Of a stretch of DNA of 50,574 nucleotides, positions 33,523-42,552 are shown piece by piece (within the stretch, counting starts at the first letter, position 1; each line of letters starts with the position of its first letter). The notes beneath the pieces were generated by a model, which was given only the letters and a program-made list of their open reading frames with translations, did no database searches and was not told the origin of the DNA. The translations under genes and the position numbers were made by a program. Origin of the DNA: Betaproteobacteria bacterium. GTDB taxonomy: Bacteria > Pseudomonadota > Gammaproteobacteria > Burkholderiales > Burkholderiaceae_E. The stretch is taken from assembly GCA_016868375.1 (NCBI GenBank), contig VGHA01000013.1:1-50574 (forward strand), given 5' to 3'.

Positions 33523-34473
33523 TTACGGTTCCCGCCCCGGCCGCCCCGAACCCAACCAGCGCAGCACCCCGGACAGCAATAAGGGCGCGCAGAAGAGCGG
33601 AATCTGCGCAAGGCCCGCGTACATCTGAAACGCCTCGCCAGCCGTACCAGCGGTGACCGCGAGCGTCAGTCCCAGATTCCGGTTGCCCATCAGAAGCGAT
33701 GACGACAGCGCGTTCTCGAACCCCCTGGTGCGCAGCACCATGTAACCCGTGAGGTGCCAGAGCACAGCCGCGAAACACGACCAGGCAAACAGCGCCAGAA
33801 TGAACGCAGGGCGCTCAAAAAAGGTCTCGGTGACCCCATTCATGATCGCGACCGCGAACAGCACCAGGAGCACGACGTTCAAGCCGGCGAGTTCAGGATC
33901 GAAGCGGCGAAGCGTCGCGTCGCCCACGAGCCGGCGCACCAGCAGCGTGATGACAAAGGGGGCCAGTGCCGACAGGGTGACCCGCACGAAGAACTGGCCC
34001 AGATCGACTGTGATGCCGAAGCTGGGAAGCAGCAGCGACGCGGTCGCGGTCAGAGTGATGGGAAGCATCAGCGTCATCACCACGGTGCCCGCCATGCTCA
34101 GGTGTCCGGGGATCCCCAGGAATAGAGCGAAGGCTGCCGCCGACCCGATCGGTGCAGACGCTGCCTGCAAGACCGAAAGCACGGTGAATGCTTCGGGAAT
34201 GAACCCCATGAGCGCGAGAAGCCAGACCGCCACAGGCGAAATCACCATGGTGCAGACGGTGAGCCATCCAATGCGCGCAGGCTGACGGAGCGTGTCGATC
34301 AGCGCGCTCCATTCCAGCCTGAGGAGCGACACGGTAATCATGCCCATCATGGCAGGCAGCACGAGCGACTGCAGAGCCTCGGCGAGTGCGGGGAACACGA
34401 TGCCGGTGCAGACGCCCACGGGAAGCGTCCAGCGCGCGTGCTTGCCGAGCAGGCGTAGCGCGGCGACGATCAT
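33523..34473 (-). CDS. BASS-type (bile acid:sodium symporter family) membrane transporter
   Basis: A 316-residue integral membrane protein with about nine or ten hydrophobic helices. The block SSLLMGNRNLGLTLAV resembles the crossover region of bile acid:Na+ symporter (BASS/ArsB-like) proteins, and VLQAASAPIGSAAAF is in the matching first repeat. The start overlaps the DHODH-like gene stop by 4 bases (ATGA). It is the last intact gene of the long minus operon, so it may export or import a pathway metabolite. Substrate unknown. Confidence 0.75.
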   Translation of the reverse strand: MIVAALRLLGKHARWTLPVGVCTGIVFPALAEALQSLVLPAMMGMITVSLLRLEWSALIDTLRQPARIGWLTVCTMVISPVAVWLLALMGFIPEAFTVLSVLQAASAPIGSAAAFALFLGIPGHLSMAGTVVMTLMLPITLTATASLLLPSFGITVDLGQFFVRVTLSALAPFVITLLVRRLVGDATLRRFDPELAGLNVVLLVLFAVAIMNGVTETFFERPAFILALFAWSCFAAVLWHLTGYMVLRTRGFENALSSSLLMGNRNLGLTLAVTAGTAGEAFQMYAGLAQIPLFCAPLLLSGVLRWLGSGRPGREP

Positions 34474-35555
34474 CGAATCGAGTAAAGCGCCTGCGCGGCC
34501 TCGCGCACCAGATCCGGGCCGCGATAGATCAGGCCGGTGTACAGCTGAACCAGATCGGCGCCCGTAGCGATTCGCGCCCGCGCATCGTCGCCGCTCAGAA
34601 TCCCGCCGGTTCCGATGATCGCAATGTGCCGGCCGAGCTGCTTTCTCATCTGTTCCACCAGTTGGTCAACGGGTTCGCGAAGCGGCGCACCGGACAGTCC
34701 TCCTCGCCCGTCGGCATGAGGATGATCACGGACCGCATCACGCCGCGCGCTGGTGTTGGCAGCGATCACGCCCCAGTAAAGCCCTTCGGGATGGACTCTA
34801 TCACTGCGGGCGCGAAGCGCTTCACAGAGCGTCTGCACAGCCAGACTGCTGAGGTCTGGCGAAATTTTAAGGAACAGCGGGGGCTGTTTTCCAGTCAGAT
34901 CGGCGAGCTCGATGCGGACCTGGTCAATCGCAGTGAGCCAGTGGTCCAGGGAAGGTCGCGTATCGGGAACATGGAGATTCGAGGCGTTCGGGTTCGAAAC
35001 ATTGATCGTGAAATAGTCGGCCCAGGTGATGGTTGCGCGTAGACCCAGCGCGTAGTCTTGGATCGCGTGACTTGCGCGGGTGGCGACATTACAGGCGAGA
35101 TTGACGCCCAGTCGAACGGGCGTTGCGCTGCGCGGATCGAGCGGCCAGCGATGCCGCGTGAGTTCGGCACAGAGCGGCTCGAGGCCACCCCGATGTAGCC
35201 CGATTCGGTTGATGAGGGCCCGTGCCTTGGTGAGCCGGTGGATTCGTGGCGGGTCAGACCAGGCTTCGCCCTGCGGCGCCACGCTTCCAATCTCGATGAA
35301 GCCGAACCCCATCGCAGCTAAGGCGGGAAGACATCGGCCCTCCTTGTCGAGCCCTGCGGCAAGACCGACCCGGTTGGGGAAGACCACGCCCGCAATTTCA
35401 ACCGGATCATCGACCCTGGGGAGGGCTACCAGACCGCGCACCAGCCTTGAATCGCCCGCCAGCCACGACAAGGTCAGATCGTGCGCGCGCTCTGCGTCAA
35501 GCGAAAAGAGCAAAGGACGCAACGCACGGTATGCGACCCGATGCGCAAGGCCCAT
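34470..35555 (-). CDS. Class 2 dihydroorotate dehydrogenase-like protein with altered active site
   Basis: A 361-residue FMN protein of the PyrD class 2 fold: N-terminal helices (LRPLLFSLDAERAHDLTLSWL), AAGLDKEG, IAANTS, GGLSGAPL and IGTGGILSG...QLYTGLIYRGP. However, several catalytic positions differ from true PyrD. The base serine before PN is Asn188 (NVSNPN instead of NVSSPN). The orotate asparagine region GFNN is GLHR (residues 119-122), and GVNIGKN is GVNLACN. It is therefore either an inactive or re-purposed paralogue. It is co-transcribed with an N-carbamoyl amidohydrolase and overlaps a transporter gene. Housekeeping pyrD cannot be excluded without a genome check. Confidence 0.8.
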   Translation of the reverse strand: MGLAHRVAYRALRPLLFSLDAERAHDLTLSWLAGDSRLVRGLVALPRVDDPVEIAGVVFPNRVGLAAGLDKEGRCLPALAAMGFGFIEIGSVAPQGEAWSDPPRIHRLTKARALINRIGLHRGGLEPLCAELTRHRWPLDPRSATPVRLGVNLACNVATRASHAIQDYALGLRATITWADYFTINVSNPNASNLHVPDTRPSLDHWLTAIDQVRIELADLTGKQPPLFLKISPDLSSLAVQTLCEALRARSDRVHPEGLYWGVIAANTSARRDAVRDHPHADGRGGLSGAPLREPVDQLVEQMRKQLGRHIAIIGTGGILSGDDARARIATGADLVQLYTGLIYRGPDLVREAAQALYSIR

Positions 35556-35558
35556 CGA

Positions 35559-36815
35559 TCAGGGGAGATCGTTTGCGCGCGCCCAGACCACCTCGGCGAG
35601 CACGCGCGCTCCGGCAGCGAGGTCAGCTGCCGTGGCGGACTCTGATTCGTGATGACTCACGCCCTTCAGACAGGGGATGAAGATCATGCCGGTCTCGCAG
35701 TGGTCGTTGAGATAACGGGCGTCGTGACCAGCGGCTGACAGAAGCCGCATATGACCGAGTCCAAGCCGCGCCGCAGCCTTCTCGATGTCACTTCGAATCG
35801 ATTCCGGAAACTCGAGCGACATGGCGGTGGAGAGCTCCTCAACCCGTACGTCGCATGGGCCTGCATGTGCTGAGCAAAGCGGCAGGACCGCATCGCCCAG
35901 TTCGATCAGTCGCTGGGATGATTCGTGACGGATATCGATTGAGAAAACGACTTTCGCCGGAATGACCGAAGGCGCGTTGGGTTCAACGCGAAACATGCCA
36001 ACGGTGAAGCGGGTGATGTCCTGCGGATCAAAACACAGTTTCTCGAGTGCCTGCACCATACCGGTGGCCGACAGCAGGGCATCGCGCCGCCTGCGGTGCG
36101 GGGTGGTTCCCGCATGCGATTCTTCGCCGGTGACCGTGGCCCGGAAAGTTCGCTTGCCCTGAATGCCGGTGACGATACCGATTGGCAATCGGCGCGCCTC
36201 CAGCACCGGTGCCTGCTCGATGTGTGCTTCGATGTAGCTGTGAACCGGAGTGCGAAGCGGTCTGGAGGGAAGGTCGGGGAGCGCACGGGCAAGTTCTGCC
36301 AGTGCCTCGGCCACTGACTGCTGTCCGGCATCGCGCACCGAGAGAATTTCGGTTAGGGTGCGCGCGCCGGCAAATCCCGCCGACCCCATCATGCCCGGCG
36401 CGAATCGCGAGCCTTCCTCGTTCATCCAGGAAACCACTTCAACCGATCGCACTGGAACCAGCCCGCTGTCGCGGATCGCCTGCAGCACTTCAAAACCAGC
36501 CAGCACGCCGTACACACCATCGAACTTTCCACCGGTGGGCTGGCTGTCAAGATGCGAGCCTGTCAAAACGGGTGCAAGCTCCGGGCGGCTGCCCTCGAGG
36601 CGAATGAAAAAGTTTCCGAGCGCATCGCCGAATGCCGAACAACCGATTCCGCGCGCCCACCCGATCATCGTGCGCCGCGCCTCGATGTCTTCAGCCGATA
36701 ACGCCTGTCGGTTGACGCCCCCCCGACTGGTTGCGCCGTGGCGCGCAAGCGTCATATGCCGATCCCATAGGCGCTGCTCGCTGACAGCGTGGGTGGGTGA
36801 GCGGCCGGATGTCAT
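35559..36815 (-). CDS. M20-family N-carbamoyl-L-amino acid hydrolase / beta-ureidopropionase-like
   Basis: A 418-residue zinc amidohydrolase. Metal ligands are visible in GSHLDSQPTGGKFDGVYG (His and Asp), WMNEEGSRF (Glu-Glu) and HIEQAPVLE, with a C-terminal AAGHDARYL. This set is typical of the carbamoylase, allantoate amidohydrolase and beta-ureidopropionase branch, which release CO2 and ammonia from ureido acids. The stop is 4 bases before the DHODH-like ATG. With that gene it suggests breakdown of a ureido or dihydropyrimidine/hydantoin-type compound. Confidence 0.88.
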   Translation of the reverse strand: MTSGRSPTHAVSEQRLWDRHMTLARHGATSRGGVNRQALSAEDIEARRTMIGWARGIGCSAFGDALGNFFIRLEGSRPELAPVLTGSHLDSQPTGGKFDGVYGVLAGFEVLQAIRDSGLVPVRSVEVVSWMNEEGSRFAPGMMGSAGFAGARTLTEILSVRDAGQQSVAEALAELARALPDLPSRPLRTPVHSYIEAHIEQAPVLEARRLPIGIVTGIQGKRTFRATVTGEESHAGTTPHRRRRDALLSATGMVQALEKLCFDPQDITRFTVGMFRVEPNAPSVIPAKVVFSIDIRHESSQRLIELGDAVLPLCSAHAGPCDVRVEELSTAMSLEFPESIRSDIEKAAARLGLGHMRLLSAAGHDARYLNDHCETGMIFIPCLKGVSHHESESATAADLAAGARVLAEVVWARANDLP

Positions 36816-36822
36816 GGCTGCG

Positions 36823-37704
36823 TCAGTTGGTTTTCATGATTTCAGACGGCTTCGCGCGAGGATCGCGCGGCGTCCACCGGCCTGCTTCCACCGCATGCAA
36901 AAACTCGAGGGTGAAGCGGTTGAAGTGGTCAGGCTCTTCGAGATTGAGCGTGTGTCCGGTCTTGGGAAGAATCAAAAGACCACAGGCGGGAATGGTCTTC
37001 TTCATGAAAACGCCCGGCTGAATGCAGTGATCGTCCTCGTCGCCAACAACCACCAACGTCGGAACCGGCATGGTGGCCAATCGGTCTTTCAGGTCGTAAA
37101 TGGATGGACGTTGCGCCTGCACGCCCCGCATCGTGTTGGCTGAACCCAGCGAAGAATGCTCGCCCAGCCAGCGCGCAAATTCAGCCCAACCGCGCGGATC
37201 CTTGTTCTGGAACTGAACGCGCGAGGCGCCGATTGAATAGGTTTTGGCAAACTGCTCGGCGCCCTGAACTTCGAACTGTCGAGCAACCTCCATCGACACG
37301 CCTCTGAAGTATTCCTCATATTGTTTTTCAGCACCGTACCCCGCCCCGGCCACAATGAGCGAGCGCGCCCGGTCGGGGTAGTTGAGGCCGAAATGCAGCG
37401 TGGCGAAGCCGCCCATTGACAGCCCTATGACATGAGCGCGATCGACACCCAGGGCGTTCATGACGTCGAGAATGTCATCGACGGCGCGCATTTGGGAATA
37501 AGCCTTGACATCGGCCGGTACATCCGAGGGCGGGTAACCGCGTGCCGAATAGGTGATGCAGCGATGCGTACGGGCGAAATAGCGAAGCTGCGGCTCCCAG
37601 CTGCGATGGTCGCCGCCGAACTCGTGCACAAACACAATCGGGGTTCCCTGGCCGGCCTCTTCAACATGAAGCTGAAACCCGTCAGTGGTGGTGATTTCGG
37701 ACAT
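36823..37704 (-). CDS. Alpha/beta hydrolase
   Basis: A 293-residue alpha/beta hydrolase. The HEFGGDHRSW oxyanion block, the nucleophile elbow GLSMGG, the acid in VVGDEDDHC and the catalytic His in KTGHTLNLEEPDHF are all present. AGGAGA lies 7-8 bases before the ATG at 37704, which is preferred to the longer frame overlapping the aminotransferase gene. Relatives are enol-lactonases, RutD-like aminoacrylate hydrolases and ester hydrolases. Part of the long minus operon. Confidence 0.88.
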   Translation of the reverse strand: MSEITTTDGFQLHVEEAGQGTPIVFVHEFGGDHRSWEPQLRYFARTHRCITYSARGYPPSDVPADVKAYSQMRAVDDILDVMNALGVDRAHVIGLSMGGFATLHFGLNYPDRARSLIVAGAGYGAEKQYEEYFRGVSMEVARQFEVQGAEQFAKTYSIGASRVQFQNKDPRGWAEFARWLGEHSSLGSANTMRGVQAQRPSIYDLKDRLATMPVPTLVVVGDEDDHCIQPGVFMKKTIPACGLLILPKTGHTLNLEEPDHFNRFTLEFLHAVEAGRWTPRDPRAKPSEIMKTN

Positions 37705-37738
37705 GGGCTGATCTCCTGACAAAGGTCTGGCGCGCGCT

Positions 37739-38890
37739 TTAAAACAGCGCCTCAACCGATTTGATCGTGCGAGCCTTGGCGACCATATCGGGCAGCGCCT
37801 GCGCCAGCGCGTCAGCCCACTCCTCGGGCACGGTGGTGCTGATCTTTACAAAGCGGTGGCCAAAAGCCGGCGTGTGATAAGAGCCCTGCCGGATCATGAT
37901 GTTTCGCTCGCGATAGGCCATGCAAAGCGCCTCGGGCGTGATGCCTGCCTCAATGACTTCGAGCACCAGAAAGTTAGCCTGCGACGGATACACCGGAATG
38001 TGCAGACCGGGGATTTTGTCGGCCGCAGCTTTGATGACAGCCTGATTTCGGCGCTGTCGCGGCCCGATGTCGTTCATCCAGCGAGATTTGATGGCGAGGC
38101 CTGCAATGGCGGCGCGCTGCGAGACCACGTTGCAGCCCAGATTGTTGGGTGGGGCCGCCGCCATGACTTCGATGAGGTCAGGGTTCGAGATGATGGCACC
38201 GACACGCAGACCCGCCAGGCCCAGCCACTTGGAAAAGCTGTAGATGGTGAGTGTGCGCTCGGGATAATGACGCGCAGCGAGCGCTGGGGCATCGGCAAAG
38301 TGGCGATACGTGGTGTCGTGAATGAAATAGGCACCAACCTTTCGCGCGATGTCCGTGAACGCCTTCAGCTCGGCATCGGTATAGCAGACGCCAAGCGGAT
38401 TGTTGGGGTCAACCAGGTAGATGGCGCGTGTGCGCTCGGTGACCGTGGCAGCCAGTTGCTCGACCTGCAGGCGGTAGTTGCGCGCCGGATCGTAGATGGG
38501 AATCTCGATCACCTTGGCGCCGGAGGCCTGCGAAAAATGAATGGGCCACTTCCATCCGGGGTCGGTGGTGACGAACTCGTCGCCGGGCCGGCATAGATTG
38601 CGGCACACCGTGTAGAGGGCCTCAACACCGCCATCGGTCACCATGACGCTTTGGTCGGGAAGGCCGACGTCGGCCAGAATGCCCTCGCGCAGCGCCTGCA
38701 TGCCAGCCGGTGGCGCATAGGCGTGATATTCCTCCGAGGCGATCGAATCGAGCATAGCCTGCCGCACTTCGGGTGCCGTGGCGAAATGATTGGTGTTCTG
38801 CCCGAGCCACATCAGGCCCGGCGTATTGAACAAGGTGTCAAAGTGCCGGTTTCGGACGTCGAAGCCGCGGGGCGATACGGGCGCATTCAT
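37739..38890 (-). CDS. PLP-dependent aminotransferase (class I/II)
   Basis: A 383-residue fold-type I aminotransferase. The PLP lysine is K221 in YSFSKWLGLAGLRVG, the pyridine-nitrogen aspartate is D192 in FIHDTTYRHF, and N164 is in DPNNPLG. TDGGVEALYTV forms the phosphate-binding start. Its ATG overlaps the stop of the upstream SDR gene (ATGA). It would interconvert an amino and a keto acid; some relatives are C-S lyases. In the operon it likely acts on the carbon skeleton released by the other enzymes. Confidence 0.88.
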   Translation of the reverse strand: MNAPVSPRGFDVRNRHFDTLFNTPGLMWLGQNTNHFATAPEVRQAMLDSIASEEYHAYAPPAGMQALREGILADVGLPDQSVMVTDGGVEALYTVCRNLCRPGDEFVTTDPGWKWPIHFSQASGAKVIEIPIYDPARNYRLQVEQLAATVTERTRAIYLVDPNNPLGVCYTDAELKAFTDIARKVGAYFIHDTTYRHFADAPALAARHYPERTLTIYSFSKWLGLAGLRVGAIISNPDLIEVMAAAPPNNLGCNVVSQRAAIAGLAIKSRWMNDIGPRQRRNQAVIKAAADKIPGLHIPVYPSQANFLVLEVIEAGITPEALCMAYRERNIMIRQGSYHTPAFGHRFVKISTTVPEEWADALAQALPDMVAKARTIKSVEALF

Positions 38891-39690
38891 TTGATTTCAA
38901 ACCTGGGCTTGATGATCGAGCCTTTGGCAGCGATACCGCCGTCGATCGTGACGATTGCGCCGCTGATATAGCCTGCGCGCGGTGAGCACAAAAACAGCAT
39001 CAGATCAGCGATTTCCTCGGCGCTGGCGGCCCGCTGGCCGGGGTAGTGCTGGTGCAGGCTGTTCCATTTTGATTCGTCGCCGTAGACATCAATGGCCCGG
39101 CGTTTGTTGATTTTGACCATTCGCTCGGTATCGACCGGTCCCGGGTTAACCCCCAGGACCCGTACGCCGTAATCGAGACTGACACCGCCCAGTGCTTTGG
39201 TAAACGCCATGAGTGCCGCGTTGGCGGTGCTGCCCGCCACATAGTTGGCATCCCAATTTTCGCCTGAGTTGCCGATGTCATTGAGGATGACGCCGCTGCT
39301 GCGCGCCTTCATGCGCGCATAGAGATGACGCGTGAGAAACATGTAACCAAACAGCTTGACGTCATAGCTGCGCTTCCAGACCGCTTCATCGAGCGACTCA
39401 ATGGGTCCCGATGGGATTTCGCCAGCGTTATTGATGAGAATGTCGGTGTCCGCGCAGTCAGCGGCCAGCTGTCCGAGCCTGTCGTGATCGGCCATGTCAA
39501 GCACATGAACGCTGACGCGCACGCCATGCCTGGCCTGCAGATCATTCTGGGTTTGAGCGAGCGCATCGCCGCTTCTCGCGGTGAGATGCAGATGGCAGCC
39601 TTCGGCAGCGAAGGCGCGCGCGGCGGCGAGGCCAATGCCTTTTGAGGCGCCCGTGATCAGCACGGTCTTGCCAGTCAGTTGCAGATCCAA
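38887..39690 (-). CDS. SDR-fold protein lacking the catalytic Ser/Lys
   Basis: A 267-residue SDR starting at TTG 39690, chosen because GGAGA lies about 7 bases upstream and the fold begins there. TGASKGIG (13-20) and NNAG (87-90) are intact. The tyrosine is Y150 but the lysine four residues later is Ser154 (YVAGS), and the usual serine region reads NDIGNSG. So either chemistry differs or activity is lost. Similar YxxGS variants exist in this family. Coupled by 4 bases to the aminotransferase gene. Confidence 0.85.
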   Translation of the reverse strand: MDLQLTGKTVLITGASKGIGLAAARAFAAEGCHLHLTARSGDALAQTQNDLQARHGVRVSVHVLDMADHDRLGQLAADCADTDILINNAGEIPSGPIESLDEAVWKRSYDVKLFGYMFLTRHLYARMKARSSGVILNDIGNSGENWDANYVAGSTANAALMAFTKALGGVSLDYGVRVLGVNPGPVDTERMVKINKRRAIDVYGDESKWNSLHQHYPGQRAASAEEIADLMLFLCSPRAGYISGAIVTIDGGIAAKGSIIKPRFEIK

Positions 39691-39716
39691 GGTGGAGTCT
39701 CCGTTCTTGAGAGAAA

Positions 39717-40544
39717 TCAGCCGCGTGGCACGCCGTAACGGCGGTCGGTGAGTTTTTCGGCCAGCGCCACGGCGCCATACAACAGCAAGCCGCTTGCGCA
39801 CAGCACAACGATTGCCGCCATGGCAACCACGGTGTCGGCGCGCGAGGTGGCAAAGATGATCAGGTAGCCCAATCCGCGCTGCGAGGTAATGAACTCACCG
39901 ATGATCACGCCAATGATCGAGAGCGTGATGCCGATCTTCATGCCGCTGAAAATATAGGGCAGTGCGCTGGGAAAGCGGACATTGGTAAAGATCTGCCACT
40001 CGCTGGCGGTGAGCGAGCGACACAGGCGCACCGCGTTGGGGTCAGCCGCCGATAGCCCGGCAGTCGTCGCGATGATGATCGGAAAAATACTGATGAACAC
40101 CGAGAACGCCAGCCGTGACTGTGAACCGATACCCAGCCACATGATGAAGAGCGGTGCGAGCGCGATCTTTGGAATGAGCTGAAAGAAGACGAGATTCGGA
40201 AAGAGCGCCTGCCGCGCGATCTCGGAGTAAGTCAGCAGAATTGCAATGAGAATGCCAACGCCTGATGCAAGCAGAAACCCCCCCGCAGACTCGAGCGTGG
40301 TGGGGATGGCGTGACGCAGCAGTATGTCGTGCTTGTCAACCACCAGTTCGAGAATGGCCCACGGCGAGGGCAGGATGACCGCAGGAATGCCCGACATGCG
40401 GACACCGATCTCCCACAGAAGCAGCACGCTTGCCGCGACAAGTAGTGGCAGGGCGAGTGCACGGCCGCTGGTGTTGCGGAACTTGGGCGCGGTGACTTCA
40501 CCCGTCTGGCGGGCGAGTTGATTGCTGTTAACGGTTTGAGACAT
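39717..40544 (-). CDS. ABC transporter permease (SsuC/TauC-like)
   Basis: A 275-residue inner-membrane permease with about six helices. The EAA-type loop (SLTASEWQIFTNVRFPSALPYIFSG) contacts the ATPase. Family members carry sulfonates, taurine, nitrate or pyrimidine precursors (ThiX/RibX-like). It lies between the ATPase gene and the SDR, forming the second membrane component of the importer encoded at 39717-42437. Confidence 0.9.
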   Translation of the reverse strand: MSQTVNSNQLARQTGEVTAPKFRNTSGRALALPLLVAASVLLLWEIGVRMSGIPAVILPSPWAILELVVDKHDILLRHAIPTTLESAGGFLLASGVGILIAILLTYSEIARQALFPNLVFFQLIPKIALAPLFIMWLGIGSQSRLAFSVFISIFPIIIATTAGLSAADPNAVRLCRSLTASEWQIFTNVRFPSALPYIFSGMKIGITLSIIGVIIGEFITSQRGLGYLIIFATSRADTVVAMAAIVVLCASGLLLYGAVALAEKLTDRRYGVPRG

Positions 40545-40558
40545 CAGTGATGGGCTTG

Positions 40559-41347
40559 TCAGTGCTGGGCAGCGGTGGCTTCGTGCGCCTGCTCGATACT
40601 TTCGCGAAGCACACGCACCAGTTCGCGAAAGCGCGGAGCGTCTTCGATGCTGGGACTGCGCGGGCGCGGGAAATCGATGGCCAGATCAAGTGTGATGGTT
40701 GAAGGCCGTCCGCTCATCACAAGAACACGGTCTGACAGATAGACCGCCTCACGAATGCTGTGCGTGACGAACAGAACCGTCTTGTTATAGGTTTCGAGCA
40801 TTTCGGCCAGCACGATATTCATCTGGTCGCGCGTAATGGCATCGAGTGCGCTGAAAGGCTCATCCATCAGCAGCACAGGCGGGTCATGGATGAGCGCGCG
40901 GCAGATTGCGACGCGCTGGCGCATGCCGCCCGATAGTTCGTGCGGTTTTTTCTTTTCAAAACCGCGCAGGCCCACCCGCGCAATCAGTTCCAGGGCGCGG
41001 GCTTCATAGTCAGCCCTGGGGCGCTTCAGGATGTCGATTGGAAACAGGACGTTGTCGATAACCGATTTCCAGGGCAGCAGGGTTGCATCCTGGAAAATAA
41101 TGCCGTTATCGCTGCGGGGGCCTTCAATGGCTTGACCCTTGAACCCAAGGGTGCCGGCGCTGGGCTGCTCCAGGCCGGCGACCATCATGAGCAGCGTGCT
41201 CTTTCCGCAGCCGCTGGGGCCCAGCAGCGATACGAACTCGCCCTGTCGCACATCGAAACTTGCCCGGGCAACCGCATGAACGGGCCCGGTGCGTGTGCGA
41301 TAGGTTTTGCCGACCTGATCGAGTCGGATGAACGCGGGTTCGGACAT
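40559..41347 (-). CDS. ABC transporter ATP-binding protein (SsuB/TauB-like)
   Basis: A 262-residue ATPase with Walker A GPSGCGKST, Q-loop FQDATLLPW, signature LSGGMRQR and Walker B VLLMDEPFSALD. The layout matches the nitrate/sulfonate/taurine family. It begins one base before the stop-proximal end of the binding-protein gene and is followed 14 bases later by the permease gene. Confidence 0.93.
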   Translation of the reverse strand: MSEPAFIRLDQVGKTYRTRTGPVHAVARASFDVRQGEFVSLLGPSGCGKSTLLMMVAGLEQPSAGTLGFKGQAIEGPRSDNGIIFQDATLLPWKSVIDNVLFPIDILKRPRADYEARALELIARVGLRGFEKKKPHELSGGMRQRVAICRALIHDPPVLLMDEPFSALDAITRDQMNIVLAEMLETYNKTVLFVTHSIREAVYLSDRVLVMSGRPSTITLDLAIDFPRPRSPSIEDAPRFRELVRVLRESIEQAHEATAAQH

Positions 41348-41348
41348 G

Positions 41349-42437
41349 TCAGCTGACGTATTTTCGGAAGAGGTCGATGTTCTTTCGAACCGTTGCCTGC
41401 TCGGCCTCAGAAAGCCTTACCTTGCCGACAAACCGATTGGTGAAGAGTTTGTCGAGGTCGGGCGGCGTGACATTTCCGCTGACTGCGTATTTGAGGATCA
41501 GATCGGCCTGCGCTCGAATCTTGCCCATGTCGACATACCCAAAGCCCTGATTGATGACCTCGGGGCAGAAGTTGTGCAGGTTCGATAGACCCAGCCCGAT
41601 GCGCACAAATTCTTTCGAGGTGGCGGTCATGGCCACCTCTTCGTTGGCCTTGAGGAAAATGGCCAGTGCCTCGTCCGGATTGGTCATTGCGAACTTGATG
41701 GCATCCATGGCGCCGGCCACCAGTGCCTCAACGAGTGAGGGGTCGCTTTGCAGGCGGGCGGCCTGCGTGATGAGCGACTGACCGTAGAACTCAATGCCCG
41801 CCTGTTTGAAGGTAAGAAAGCGCAGGCTGGCGCCATTGGACGAAAGCGCCGGAATGGTGCTTGACCCAAAGGCGGAAACACCATCGACCAGCTTCTCGAT
41901 AAGGGAACGGTCGCGCACCTTGCCGTCGAGCTGCACCAGGTTGACCTTGGAAAGATCAAAGCCTGCTTTCTGCGCGTAGAGACTGAGGAACGGGTATTCG
42001 CCGGACGTGACACTTGCGCCGATCTTGCGGCCTTCGAGATCTTTGGGCGTTTTGATGGGCGAATCGGCCAGCACGCCGACGCCCATGACCGCGTCGTAGT
42101 TGATCTGCCCAATGGACACCAGCGGCAGCCCTCGAGCGGCCTGCTGCACCACCACAGGCGTGGCGGTCATGCCAAACATGAAGGTGCCGGCTCCGACGGC
42201 CTGCGCTGCGGCACCCGAGCCCGAGCCTCGGGCCACTGACACATCAAGCCCGTACTTTTTCCAGAACCCGCGGTCACGCGCAACGTAGGCAAACAGATTG
42301 GGACCTTCGGGCGTCCAGGACGTGGTGAACGTGACCTTGGTAGGTCCCTGGCCGATGGCTGGGAACGCAATCGCAGAGGCGCTGGCCAGCGCGGACTGAA
42401 TGACCGAACGGCGGCTGACACGCGGAGTCGCTTTCAT
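41349..42437 (-). CDS. ABC transporter substrate-binding protein (NMT1/SsuA-like)
   Basis: A 362-residue periplasmic protein. A twin-arginine-like n-region (RVSRRSVIQSALASASAIAFPAIG) is the signal, then KVTFTTSWTPEGPNLFAYVARDRGFWKKYGLDV, typical of NMT1/ThiY/SsuA receptors. AAGGGA precedes the ATG at 42437, so the longer frame is not used. First gene of the long minus operon, facing a GntR regulator across 115 bases containing a perfect palindrome. The ligand could be a pyrimidine-like or sulfonate-type compound. Confidence 0.9.
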   Translation of the reverse strand: MKATPRVSRRSVIQSALASASAIAFPAIGQGPTKVTFTTSWTPEGPNLFAYVARDRGFWKKYGLDVSVARGSGSGAAAQAVGAGTFMFGMTATPVVVQQAARGLPLVSIGQINYDAVMGVGVLADSPIKTPKDLEGRKIGASVTSGEYPFLSLYAQKAGFDLSKVNLVQLDGKVRDRSLIEKLVDGVSAFGSSTIPALSSNGASLRFLTFKQAGIEFYGQSLITQAARLQSDPSLVEALVAGAMDAIKFAMTNPDEALAIFLKANEEVAMTATSKEFVRIGLGLSNLHNFCPEVINQGFGYVDMGKIRAQADLILKYAVSGNVTPPDLDKLFTNRFVGKVRLSEAEQATVRKNIDLFRKYVS

Positions 42438-42492
42438 GGTGAGTCCCTTCAACGATAGGCGCCTGCAGAGGTGCCGAAGTGGATGGAGAAAA

Positions 42493-42504
42493 TTTGCATG
42501 CAAA
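42493..42504. promoter_or_regulatory. Candidate GntR operator, TTTGCATGCAAA
   Basis: A perfect 12-base palindrome midway between the divergent importer operon and the gntR gene. A half-related TTGCATAC follows at 42515-42522. Between them is GATATACTT, a possible -10. GntR/FadR proteins bind short palindromes of this kind near their own gene. Confidence 0.5.
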
Positions 42505-42552
42505 GATATACTTCTTGCATACATACGACCTTTCTACAGGCGCAGATTCGCA

